A DNA stretch of 43,267 nt from Cylindrobasidium torrendii FP15055 ss-10 (lineage: Eukaryota; Basidiomycota; Agaricomycetes; Agaricales; Physalacriaceae): contig KN880640.1 in NCBI GenBank assembly GCA_000934385.1, positions 1 to 43,267 on the forward strand, given 5' to 3'. Numbering within the stretch: position 1 is the first letter of the stretch; the number at the start of each line of letters is the position of its first letter. The notes under the pieces were generated by a model. It worked only from the letters and a program-made list of their open reading frames with translations, searched no databases and had not been told where the DNA came from. Shown here one piece after another: positions 1 through 9,943 of the stretch. The translations under genes were made by a program, and so were the position numbers.

Positions 1-510
1 CCGTACCTTTATGCTCAAGCCGTCCCTTTTCTCTTTCATTGTACCTTTTCAAAAAATAGGATTGCGACACACGAAAAGACAAGGTTTTCCGAAAACGCTG
101 TAAGCTTTCCAGAGCCTAGAGGAGCCAACCAAGAGCCTTTCGGAGGTATACAACAAATGAAAAGCGGAAGGAAATCAGCGAGACTCAAGTGATCGGATCT
201 CCGGACCGGTTGTGCGCTCCTCTCACGTTGACCGCCATGACCCTTGTACAGATACCGACTCCGCTGACGCATGTCGCGCCAGCCTACGCGACATATCTGC
301 CTCCCGACTGCCGCACCTGTGGAGCAAACCAGCCCAAGACTAGAAGCTCCTTGATTTGATGGATGGCGTTGCCCCAACGCTCCGTTCGTATAAAGACTCG
401 GAGTGGGTTCAGGATTCTCTATTCAAGCTACCTGCTACTTGCTACCCGCTACACGCTACCAAGCTACTCCCACACTTTCGCTACACCCCCACATTCTCTA
501 AAACTACAAG
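1..510 (+). promoter_or_regulatory. 5' region and promoter of the first SC15-like gene
   Basis: No gene is supported in the first 510 bases. From about 201 to 242 there is a block, starting CCGGACCGG and ending GACCGCCATGAC, that recurs upstream of the two other SC15-like genes (2362-2404 and 15749-15789). A second shared word, TGTGGAGC, lies near 318. A TATA box (TATAAAG, 389-395) lies 116-122 bases before the start codon. The stretch just before TATAAAG (about 356-395) closely matches 2551-2588 upstream of the second copy, so the promoter was duplicated with the gene. Elements are seen directly; their function is inferred from conservation among paralogues. Confidence 0.6.
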
Positions 511-1230
511 ATGTTCTTCACCCGCTTCGCTGCTGCCTTCACTCTCGGCTCTGCCCTCTTCGCTGCTGCCGCTCCCACTCCCCGTGCGCTCGACGTCGGG
601 AGCGAGGTCACCTCTATCCTCGGCGACCTCCAGGGTATGACCAACGCTGTCCTCCCTGAAATCTGTTCGTCCCCTCTTTTTGGGTATTCACAGTGATATT
701 GACAACATACAGCTGCCCTCACGGAAATCACCGAAGAGACAGCGCTCCCTCTCGTCCAGAAGCTTGCGGACGCACTTACCACCGCGTCGAGCAGCCTCAC
801 TGGTCTCACCTCGTCTGCGAACTCTACCGCTGGAGGACTCCTTGGCCGTGATGGCAAGGAGGAAGTCGCACAGCTTTTGAACACTGTCATCTCCGTGCGT
901 CTCTCTTCTTTCCCTCTTTTCGCAAAATGCTCACACAAAGGCAACTGCAGGACGCAACGAACACCCTGAACCCCATCCTCGGCGAGCTCCAGAAGATCCC
1001 AGCCGTGAAGGAGCTCCTCACCACTCTCAGCCCTGTCCTTAACACCGTCTTGAGCACTGTCGACTCCCTCCTCCCGGGTGTGCTTTCGCTCGTCAGCGGA
1101 CTGTACGTTTCTAACTTTCTTGTGCGATTGCGCGATCCTAATATGATTTCGCAGCCTCGGCCCCGTCCTCGACGTCCTCAAGGGTCTTGGCCTCGGTAAC
1201 CTCCTCGGAGGTCTCCTTGGTGGCCTGTAA
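511..1230 (+). CDS. SC15-like small secreted hydrophobic protein, copy 1
   Basis: Four exons (511-664, 713-894, 951-1102, 1155-1230) encode 187 residues. The N-terminus MFFTRFAAAFTLGSALFAAA followed by AAPTP is a typical signal peptide with cleavage near residue 20. The mature part is leucine- and glycine-rich and has a conserved middle (DGKEEVAQLLN, LNPILGELQKIP) and the C-terminal repeats LGNLLGGLLGGL. Length, secretion signal and composition resemble SC15 of Schizophyllum commune, a secreted protein that helps aerial hyphae and attachment form when hydrophobin is missing. That family name is from memory of its architecture and is tentative. The first intron uses GTTCGT as donor; the paralogues use GTACG. 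The gene belongs to a three-copy family with copies at 2699 and 16055. Confidence 0.8.
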
Positions 1231-2698
1231 TTACCATTGCTACTTCTGTAATGTAATTTGCTAGCAGCTAGTCTAGCATTTCCGTATATATCTGTTCGAG
1301 TGCCACGCATATATACCCTTCGAATCAGTTCGTGTCCGTCTCTGCTCGTTCACCGTGTGCTCTCCCATCTTTTTCACGAAGTGTCTTCTCACCGTGCCGT
1401 CCATGCTTGGTAACTTAGGATTGCGTGGACCCACATCCTAGCGGCTGCAACTAGGATGAAGTGGGCCAAACCGAGCGCGCGCTCTTTACTGAAGCTTTGA
1501 GGAGTGACGATGCAGTCAAGTAGGCTTAGAATTTTGGACCTGCTGGCCGTGATTGTGGCTCGAGGCCATGGAAAGCCATCGTCCGCGCGCAAGGGGACGA
1601 GGTGAATGCACTTCAACACCCTCTCAATGAGCTTAGCATCACATCGAATAGGTGGGGAGGGCGGGAATGGCTGTAGGAACAAGACGGCGTCCGGGTCGTT
1701 TTCAGTGGCGCTGAATTCACTGTAAATTCCAAAAGCCAAACTAAAAAAATGAAGAGGTACTCGTCAGGTACGGTACATGGATGCATATAAATATTGTAGA
1801 CAGGATGGCCGTCGCTTCTCATGCCAATTACACATGTCATAGGTGTCGAAGATCCAGTTATAGGCCTGGCCTCGCCACTTAGTCGACATTGATAGCTATA
1901 ATCGTATCTTCATCTCCCAGTTTCTATGCTATGTCTGCTCAAGAGAAGCGCAATCCGACCGTGACTATAGTACCACCAAGCCGCATTGCTCGAGAAACCC
2001 AGCGCTCCAGTGCTCACTCGAGTTGGACGTTTTGGATCATCAGTGCGGTGCTCAGTTATTCGAATACCTGCTCGGACATGTATTCCTAATACACACTGTA
2101 TCACTGTCATGTGTGCAGCGTGTGTTCCCTGTCAATGTCGCTTCGCTAAGTCATACGAGGCGGAAATCCTGCAAGGAAGTGCTTGCTTTTCCGGCTACTA
2201 AGAGAACTGTAGGTTGGATGTTCGATGCTAGTCGTTGCTACGTAGCCCCAGATACATTAGATACAATTTTCCGACGCTCAGTCTTGGGAGCGCATCATCA
2301 TTCCGGTTGGAAGTTCGCAGAACCAACGAACAAAACTGAGAAGGATGCCGATGACAGGAAACCGGGCCGATCGTCCGCTCCTCTGACACTGACCGCGACC
2401 ATCCAAAGATCGTCGGCAATAAACTCGATTCCAACTCCGTCCACGCGCAATTTGTCGCTCTATGCACCTTTTTTCACCACCGACGCGACATTTATCCCAA
2501 CTGCTGCATCTGTGGAGCGAATAGGCGCACGCCGCGACTGCTAGCAGCTCGTTGATGGATGGCGTCGCCCTGACTGCGTTCGTATAAAGAGTGGGAGAGT
2601 TTGATGAGAGTTCTTCACTACAGCGACCTGCTATTCCTTGCCACCCGCGTCAAGCTACTCCCACCGACACTTTCACTACAACCCACCTTCACTCAGAG
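1231..2698. other. Intergenic stretch ending in the promoter of SC15-like copy 2
   Basis: Bases 1231-2340 hold no gene I can support. Open frames on the minus strand (1389-1840) have no recognisable domain. The block at 2362-2404 (starts CCGGGCCGATCG) matches the upstream element of copy 1. TGTGGAGC lies near 2511 and a TATA box at 2583-2588, again about 115 bases before the start codon. Confidence 0.6.
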
Positions 2699-3427
2699 AT
2701 GTTCTTCACTCGCTTCGCTGCTGCCTTCACTCTCGGCTCCGCCGTCTTCGCCGCTGGCTCCCCCTCCCCCTCTCCTCGTGCCCTCGACGTTGGGAGCGAG
2801 GTCGCCAATATCCTTGAGGGCTTGCACAACGTGACCGACACGGTCCTGCCTGCGATTGGTACGTTCTCATCCTTCCAGGATTCGCGCTCGTATTGACGAT
2901 TGTGGAATTTCAAGCTGCCCTCGTGGATATCACCGAAGCAACGGTCTTCCCGCTCATCCAGGATCTCGCCGACGCGCTCACCACCGCGTCCGACGACCTC
3001 GACAATCTCACTTCCACTCCCACCGAAGGACTCGTGGGACGTGACGGCAAAGAAGAAGTCGCACAGCTCTTGAACATAATCATCTCCGTGCGTTCTCTTC
3101 TTCCCTCCTCTTCTGCGCGCGCATTGCTGAATACGCGTAGGACGTAGCGAACACATTGAACCCCATCCTCGGCGACCTCCAGCAGATCCCTGCTGTTTCT
3201 GAGCTCCTCACGACACTCGGCCCTGTCCTGAACACCGCACTGAAGGCACTGGACTTCCTGATTCCTGGCGTGGTCGCGCTTGTCAGTGGAACGTACGTCT
3301 CTTCTCCATTTCCCGCTTGGTAGTACGATGCTAATGAATGTGCTTTCGTAGGCTCGGCCCTGTCCTCGACATCCTCAAGAACCTCGGCCTCGGGGACGTC
3401 CTTGGAAATCTCCTTGGAGGCTTGTAG
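2699..3427 (+). CDS. SC15-like small secreted hydrophobic protein, copy 2
   Basis: Four exons (2699-2858, 2915-3087, 3141-3292, 3352-3427) encode 186 residues, with all three introns at the same positions and phases as copy 1. It begins with the same MFFTRFAAAFTLGSA signal peptide, then AGSPSPSPRALDVGSEV. The conserved block DGKEEVAQLLN and the C-terminal LGPVLDILKNLGLGD segment are present. Exon 3 has exactly the length it has in copies 1 and 3 (152 nt). It is probably an extracellular or cell-wall-associated structural protein, by analogy with SC15. The shared promoter and gene body point to a tandem duplication of about 2.2 kb that produced this copy and copy 1. Confidence 0.8.
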
Positions 3428-3863
3428 TTGCAATTTCCCTTCATCACGACTTGAGTAATATACCGCGACAGCAGACTAGTCCAACAATACATTCCTATGC
3501 CACTTGTAACTTTCAATTATTCGAATTTTGGTGTTCGTCCTTGTTCTTTAGACCCGTGAGCCGCTCTGCGAGTGTTCAGCAATGTGGGTCGTGTGTGAGT
3601 TATATGAATTTGACGGCGAAGGAAAATGTTTCAATGAGTTGCTCATGCTAATGCTGTGCATTCCAGCCATGTCTGCAAGTCCAAAGCAGAAAGATCGTCG
3701 ACGCCTCGGGCGTCTAAGTGTCACTATTGGCAGTATTCTGAAGCATAATTTCAACGGCCTTACGTACACAAGAAGAGTTCTCACGCTCCCTTGAGCACAA
3801 TATAAAAAGCTGCCCATTCACACCTCGAGGCCTCAGACGCTCTCCCTGTCACCCCCATCACTC
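3428..3863 (+). promoter_or_regulatory. Intergenic region with core promoter of ISG12-like gene A
   Basis: No gene is seen in 3428-3760. A TTACGT word (about 3760) and a TATA box (TATAAAAA, 3801-3808) precede a 5' leader that contains GACGCTCTCCCTGTCACC. The same leader occurs before genes B, C and E, at a nearly constant distance from the start codon. Confidence 0.55.
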
Positions 3864-4403
3864 ATGGGTGAGTCAAGGAGGCGTTCATCTCGTCGCATAG
3901 TACACTGAACATTCGCAGCACCTAGCTCGTTGTTCTACACCATCGCTGGCGCTACGGGCGCCGCCATCATCGCACCCATCGCCGCCCCCGCCATCCTTGG
4001 CGGCATCTTCGGCATCGCCGCCGCCGGGCCCGTCGCTGGAGGTCTTTTCGCTGGAATCCAAGCAGGAGGCGCGATCGCCGCCGGAAGCTCGCTGGCCGTC
4101 GTGCAGAGCATTGCGATGGGCGGCGCACTACCCCTCGTTGGCTCGTTGGGCGCTGCAGCAATCGGCGGGGCTGCGGGGGCGGTTGCAGCGGGCGCACAAC
4201 GCCTTAGAGAAAGAGAAATTATCTTGGAGAGGTTGAGGGCGGAGACGTATGTGGATAAGCCAGCGCTTGAGGGTGAGAAGATCAAAGTGGTGTGCACGCG
4301 TTGCAGGACGGTTGTTTGGGATGAAGAAAAGGTTGAAGAAGAAAACGCGGAGGAGGGAATTGAGGCTGCGTGGGATAGCTGGGTCGCTCATCGCCATGCG
4401 TGA
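3864..4403 (+). CDS. ISG12/IFI6-16-like membrane protein with C-terminal Cys/His module, copy A
   Basis: Exon 1 is only ATGG (3864-3867). After a phase-1 intron (GTGAGT...CAG, 3868-3918), exon 2 (3919-4403) gives 162 residues in total. Residues about 10-95 are a run of small hydrophobic residues with the motif AGSSLAVVQSIAMGG. This is the Ala/Gly-rich core of the interferon-induced 6-16/ISG12 family, small proteins of mitochondrial or ER membranes in animals. The last 60 residues are different: a charged helix, then CTRC, VVW, a Glu-rich stretch and WVAHRHA, which could bind a metal through two Cys and two His. The start codon is chosen because the same 4-nt exon and intron start occur in all five copies. 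Function in fungi is not established. Confidence 0.78.
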
Positions 4404-5117
4404 GATTAGATTCAGAGTGTGACTCTCTCAAGTTCTCATTTTACAATACACAATCTCGCAGAACGGAAGAGAATGGAAGAGCCTGGGCCGTGACACGTGA
4501 TGTCTGTGATGCAGAAAGCGCACTGGTGAAATACAAATTGAAAGGATGATGGAGTCGTAGCGTGAAGGTCGGCAATCGGCCCGCACATCAGTCAATGGCC
4601 TGCAATTCACATCAACAGTGTATTCCCATCGATTTTCATCATGTCCTCTTGACACCCGTAGTATCATCGTACCAATATGCATATGTTTAGGCTCAAATTA
4701 AGTGCTCCTCGTTTCTCACCACCACCAACTTGTGGATCTCGATGCAAAGGAGAGTGTTGACACTGTCGAGCTGCCTCGAGCATCCAAATAGACTCTTCCG
4801 CGCACTTAAAGAGAGGAGGAAGGCTTTTTCTGAAACTATTGTGGGTCACCACGCACTTGAGAGCTTGAGCCGTCACTTGGCTATCCCACACAATCCAGCC
4901 GGACGCTTTTCCTGCTTGAGAGTGCGCCAAGTTATGGGATGGTTGTCTAATGTTAATTCCTAAGACCCTAAATGTCATTGTTATTCTTTCAGTACTGCAG
5001 TCGCTCGAGGAAGCTTATAACTCTTACGTACACCCGAACCCTTCCCCGTGCCATATAAACCCGGCTCATTCACGCGAGTCGAGGCCTGAGACGCTCTCCC
5101 TGTCACCCCCATCACTC
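4404..5117 (+). promoter_or_regulatory. Intergenic region with promoter of ISG12-like gene B
   Basis: The first part (about 4543-4655) matches the sequence after gene B (see the repeat entry). The rest has no supported gene. A TTACGT word (about 5025), a TATA box (TATAAAC, 5054-5060) and the leader GACGCTCTCCCTGTCACC just before the start match gene A. Confidence 0.5.
4543..4655 (+). repeat. Duplicated 3' flank, copy 1
   Basis: This stretch after gene A and 5742-5850 after gene B share GATGGAGTCGT, GTCGGCAATCGGCCCG and TTTCATCATGTCCTCT in the same order. Genes A and B were therefore duplicated together with about 250 bp of 3' sequence. No coding potential is evident. Confidence 0.7.
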
Positions 5118-5616
5118 ATGGGTGAGTCAAGGAGTAGCCGAACTCAACCTCTTGTACTTTTCATGAACTAATCACGTCGTTTCAGCACCAAACTCATTGC
5201 TCTACAACGTCGCTGGCGCTACCGCGGCCGCCATTATCGCGCCCATCGCTGCACCCGCCATCCTGGGCGGTATAGTCGGCACTGCGGCTGCTGGACCCAT
5301 CGCTGGCGGCCTCTTCGCTGGAATTCATACAGGCACACTACCTGTTGTTGGGTCCTTGGGCGCACTGGCAATCGGCGGCGCGGCGAGCGTTTTGGCGGCG
5401 ATGGTGAATGCTCGACGCCAGAAGGCGAGAAATATTATCTTGGAGCGTTTGAGAGGGGAGAGGTATGTGAATAAGGCAGCGCTAAAGGGTGAGAAGATCA
5501 AAGTTGTATGTGAGCGGTGTTGGGACATTGTTTGGGACGAAGAGAAGGAGCAGGACGAAAGTTTATCGGGAATCGAGACTGCGTGGGACGCCTGGGTAGC
5601 TCATCGTCATCGATAA
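5118..5616 (+). CDS. ISG12/IFI6-16-like protein with deleted core, copy B
   Basis: Exon 1 is ATGG (5118-5121), exon 2 is 5186-5616; 144 residues. The N-terminal MAPNSLLYNVAGATAAA and the C-terminal module (VVCERC, IVW, WVAHRHR) match copy A closely. About 19 residues are missing in the middle: copy A has AGSSLAVVQSIAMGG where this copy passes from FAGIHTGT directly to LPVVGSLG. The deletion is in frame and removes the most conserved ISG12 segment, so the membrane part is shorter by about one helix. The protein may be altered in function, or may depend mainly on the Cys/His module. Confidence 0.72.
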
Positions 5617-6058
5617 AATTCCCCGAGTGTTGAACAAAATTCCATTGGCTTGCTGAGCTATCGATCCAAATATGCGCCGGTTTGAAAACAAGAGACCGGG
5701 CCGTTGCAGAAGATGTAACTTGAATGGTGTGAATTCGGTGAATGCTTGATGGAGTCGTTGTAAGAAAGTCGGCAATCGGCCCGTGAATCCATATCAGTGC
5801 ATTCCCATGAACTTTCATCATGTCCTCTCGCCATCCATGACACCCTGCTCGTACAGAGATGCCTATGCTCAGCCCTTTGGGTTCATAACGTGCATCCGCT
5901 GCGCCCGTCCACTTGCTATCTGACAGCATATCCACTTTACTATTCTCAAATAACGCGTTCTCGGATTAGTACATACGTAACTCATCGTACGCCAAAGTGA
6001 AAATCAGTATAATTATGCTGAATACTCCAGAGTCCGTCACGGCCCCATTGCTACAAAC
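5617..6058. other. Intergenic region between convergent ISG12-like genes B and C
   Basis: It contains the second copy of the duplicated 3' flank (5742-5850). No gene, RNA or promoter signal is otherwise seen. Confidence 0.5.
5742..5850 (+). repeat. Duplicated 3' flank, copy 2
   Basis: Matches 4543-4655 after gene A, with the shared word GTCGGCAATCGGCCCG at about 5766-5781. Confidence 0.7.
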
Positions 6059-6669
6059 TCACTTATCATGGCGATGTTCCACCCACGCATCCCACGCCCT
6101 TTCAATTCCCAACTCCTCGTCCCCGTCCCTTTCCTTCCCATCCTTCTCCCCCTCCGCCTCATCCCAAACAACCGTCCCACACCACATACACACCACCTTC
6201 ACCTTCTCACCCTCAAGCACGCGCTTATCCACATACTTCTCCGCCCTCAACCTCTCCGAAATAACTTCTCTCTCCTCCTCCTCCTCCTCCTCCTCCTACT
6301 CCTTACTCCTCTTAATCTTCTTTCGCTAAACCAAAGCACCAGCCGCACCACCAATCGCCGCCGCACCCACCGACCCAACAAGCGGCAACGCGCCTCCCAT
6401 CGCAATACTCTGAACAACAGCCAGAGAACTCCCAGCGGCAACGGCACCGCCTGCTTGTATCCCAGCGAAAAGACCTCCAGCGACGGGCCCGGCAGCGGCA
6501 ATGCCGAAGATGCCGCCAAGGACGACGGGGGCGGCGATGGGCGCGATAACCGCGGCGCCTGCAGCACCAGCAATAGCGTATACCCACGAATTCGGTGCTA
6601 CAAACGATGTGATCAGTCGAGTAAATATGGAAGAGGATACGACAGTCGACGGCTCCTTGACTCACCCAT
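6059..6669 (-). pseudogene. ISG12/IFI6-16-like gene copy C, interrupted by two in-frame TAG codons (or by an unusually short intron)
   Basis: The start is the family 4-nt exon (6669-6666, ATGG), then a phase-1 intron to 6598. Exon 2 begins at 6597 with the usual ISG12 core, AGSSLAVVQSIAMGGALPLV, up to GGAAGALV. There the frame meets TAG at 6328-6326 and again at 6298-6296, then continues with no frameshift into eight GAG codons and the C-terminal module (VVCMWC, VVW, WVEHRHDK, stop at 6059). The 36 nt holding both stops begin with GT and end with AG, and splicing them out would restore an open frame. Such an intron would be shorter than any other in the window. Pseudogene is the safer call, but the C-terminal half shows no other damage. 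Confidence 0.6.
6272..6295 (-). repeat. (GAG)8 microsatellite inside ISG12-like copy C
   Basis: Eight perfect CTC units on the plus strand read as eight Glu codons in the frame of copy C. They sit directly beside the second TAG (6298-6296). The other copies have only two or three acidic residues here, so this is a triplet expansion. Confidence 0.85.
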
Positions 6670-7067
6670 GCTAGATGGAGGTGACAGGGAGAGCGTCTAA
6701 CGTCACGAGGTGTGAATGAACGAGTTTTTATATTCGCCAACGGAAGCGTGGGAAATTCCGTTATATTACCTAAGACACCTAAGTCTACCCCTCAGAAGCG
6801 TCGAAGATTACAATGGCCTTCTCGCGCAGGAATTAAAGCTGAATGCTCAAGCGCTCACCCAAATAGAAACTTGAGACCGTAAGAGCCCTACACACAAGCG
6901 AGTGCACAAGCCTCACAGTTTTCGTTGCCATCCTATGCTCTGCGGCCCAGAAATGACCATCCGCTTCATGACTGACATTCAAGATATAATGGAAACTAAA
7001 TTTATCCAATCCGACGTTCTATTCATACCTTCACACATAACCAAACTGTATTCATCCAACAGCCATT
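6670..7067 (-). promoter_or_regulatory. Promoter of ISG12-like copy C and spacer to the GMC gene
   Basis: Reading leftwards, a TATA box (6732-6725, TATAAAAA) and the leader GACGCTCTCCCTGTCACC precede the start at 6669. TTTCCCACGCT lies about 20-30 bases upstream of the TATA box, as in genes D and E. The remainder up to 7067 is featureless 3' sequence of the next gene. Confidence 0.5.
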
Positions 7068-9943
7068 TCACGCCTCCGCACGAATCACCTCAGACGCTGT
7101 GGACACATCAGTACCCATCCTCAAGTTACCTCTCCAACAGCACGTACCATATTGTCCAATGACATACGCCGTCGCTACATGCGTTCGTCAGCATACACTC
7201 CTCCGACAGCGTTGTAGAGATGTACCAAGCGTATGCGCTGCAATATGCAGCGGAACAACAGACAAATCCGCGACACGAATATTCTTCGTCCCGTACACCT
7301 TCAGCTTTGTATCCACCACACCGCCCTTCTCCTTCGGCAACATCGACGTCGCACCGATTGCATCTAGCAGTCTAGCCGTCAGCGTCACATCCCTTATATC
7401 ATATGAGGAGACAGCAAGCTGGTGGAGGGAACGAAGGCAAAAAACCACTCACGCCAAGTTGAACTCAAGCTCCCCTTCACCCACGCATCAATCTCCTCGT
7501 CCGTCTGCACCTTCGCGCCCGGATTCAACTCCACACCAGACAAACACGTCTTCAGCGGGCCCTCAGCGACTGCCTTCCGGATGAACTTTACCATGTCCGT
7601 CATCGCAAGTCGGTCTGTGAAACCCAGGTCAACGAAAAGCAACCACAGGCGCGAGGAGACACTTACCGACATCGTACGCGAAGTATTTCGGGTCACATTC
7701 AGGGTCTACGCCAGCGCTCTTGGACGTAGCATGGATCGTCCCACGGCTGAAGCTGTAATTCGTCGCACAGCAGACACTAAGGTATTTCTTTCCCTTCTCC
7801 GGGAGGTCTGATAATCGACTTGTCAGTGCTCATCGATACGCGATGACCTAGAAAATGCAACGCACTGGGTCCCGACAACGTTCCAGGGACAGCGATGAAC
7901 TCGTAGCCAGGAGCATCACGTCCAAGCTTATCCAGCATCACTTCGTACTGCTCAATCTGCGCCTTGCTGTATGCGCCCTTGAGTATGTCCTGTTCTATCC
8001 TCGTCTTCGTGTCTTGCAGGAGCTGTTCAGCCCGCGTCGAGACAGTCGATAGTGGGCTGTATGACATCGCAGTGATGCCCAGTGTATAGACGCCCTCGTT
8101 CTTCGCACTAAGAGAGGCATTGGTCATCCGGACGAGGTGAACAGAATCCAGCACGTACTAGAGCTCAACCTGGCGCTTCTGCTCATCAGGATCGGAGAGG
8201 ACATCCCAGGTGTCGCTCTGGTCATCGTTCAGTTCTACGCATTGTCTGTAAGCTGCATGACGTGAATAGCGACCCCGCCGACATACCGAAAGACAGAGCA
8301 GCGAACGTGTGGTCCTGAATGTTCTCGCCAACGCCATCGAGCTCAAGCTTTACGGGGACGCCGATTCGGTTCAGAACATCTTGACGACCAATGCCTGAGA
8401 GCTCCAGTATCTGCGCAGACTTGAGTGTACTGCGGAGGACGCGTTAGTACCACAGGCGAAGCCAAAGAACGACAACATACCCAGCACACAGTGTGACCTC
8501 CTTTGTCGCATGCACGACATGTGAAGTTCGCTGTTCGCCTTCGCGGTGGACAAATTCGACGCCTGTCGCCTCCAGACCATCGGCGCCGGAGCGAGTGATG
8601 ATGTTAGAGACCTCTGCAGCCACGAGAAGGCTCAAGTTCGCACGATGCTGGTTTGGATAGAAGAACGCCTGGATAAAGAGTTAAGCTTGGGAAGCACGAA
8701 ATATGAATCGGACGTACTGTGGCTGCATACGACCTGCTACTGTCCGCCGGGTCGAACGTATTCGCGATGAGGTTAGTCCCGTTAGGCTGGTGATGATGAG
8801 CAGACGCTTCGCGAACATATCCATACTCACGCTGCCAGAAATCTGCGATGTCAAGTAAGTATGAGGAAAGAGAAAAAGCGAAGCACGTACGGGGCCCGAA
8901 CTGACTGGAAGACCCTGCTGATGGAGAGACTAGAGAGTACATCAGTATCTCCACTCGCACGAGACCAAAAGAACCTACCTCAAGGAACTTGAAATCAAAC
9001 TCCGGAATACTCTTCGGGTGAGTGACCTTGAGAGGACCTAACATCGGGATGAGGATGGGAACTCGTTAGGGGATGCACGACTCACCATCTCCAGTAGGTT
9101 CGTTCTTCCACACGTCCAAGTTAGCGCGTGGCTCCGCGGCATCAGCACGTATGTCCGATGCAACATTGGGAGGGGAGTATCTGCAAACGTGTAAGCACTC
9201 GAAATAGTAAGAAAAGAGCAAGACGTACGTCGCAACCTTCTTGACGCATCGCTCGTAAAGGTTCCAGTTGATTCCAGGGTTCCCAAGGCGCTCCCAATCT
9301 ATTCGAAGTTTAGTGGGGGCAAGACGGTGTAGAACAGTTTCATACCATCGATATCCTCTTTGGGAGGGACGGTCCAGCACATGAAGTTCATGGCTGACGA
9401 GCCGCCGAGACTTTTGCCTCTGGATGAGCGTGAGTAAGGGTAGAGTCTGTCGGCGTCGAGCAGGACGTACCGGAACCACGGCAGCTGGCGTCCATCGACC
9501 TTTTCCTGCGGTGTCTATTCCAGTATGAGTGACTACCAGACAAGAAAGGCGATCTTCTTCACCGTCTTGAAGCCCCAGTCGTATACTGGATTGGTAAAAG
9601 TATGCCCGTGCTGGCCCGGGCGCACTGGAATCAACAGATGATGAGCGAGGAGCCTCGGCGATGTCGGAAAGACTCACTGATGAGCGGGTCTTTCTCATTG
9701 AGATTTCCAGCGTCGAGAACGAGCACAGAGCGGTCGGCGTCCTCGCTAAGGCGTGAGGCGAGGAGGAGACCAGCGGACTGTAAGGCATGAGAAGACACGG
9801 CGGGCACGGCGAGGAAACACTAACACCACCGCCTAGTCGTAGGTCAGAGCTGCATAAATAACGCTGCGTTGGATGGACGACGTACCAATGATAATATGGT
9901 CAAACGCCTTGTCGGCGACCTCGTTGACAGACACAATGGGCAT
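7068..9943 (-). CDS. GMC-family FAD-dependent oxidoreductase (611 aa, 21 exons)
   Basis: This glucose-methanol-choline oxidoreductase uses FAD to oxidise an alcohol or sugar. It starts MPIVSVNEVADKAFDHIII without a signal peptide, so it is probably intracellular. The dinucleotide-binding motif GGGSAGLLLASRL, the GMC signature RGKSLGGSSAMNF, ILELSGIG and the C-terminal VVDTKLKVYGTKNIRVADLS are present. The two active-site His are in TWHAIGATSM and IAAHTLAT. Exons run from 9943-9886 to 7096-7068. Two are tiny: 9832-9825 (8 nt, coding part of the GGG) and 8842-8831 (12 nt). The last two exons (7174-7148, 7096-7068) supply the usual end ATAYVIGQYASEVI. The 21 exons total 1836 nt. The substrate cannot be read from sequence; aryl-alcohol oxidase-like and sugar dehydrogenase-like enzymes share these motifs. 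TATTAAAG lies about 80 bases upstream (10025-10018). Confidence 0.9.

Noticed and set aside
1389..1840. Minus-strand open frames of 116 and 75 residues after SC15-like copy 1
   Set aside because: No motif, no partner exon and no paralogue; the amino acid make-up fits chance frames.
4128..4397. Long minus-strand frames opposite the ISG12-like genes (also 14659-15477)
   Set aside because: Shadows of GC-rich, repetitive coding sequence on the plus strand.
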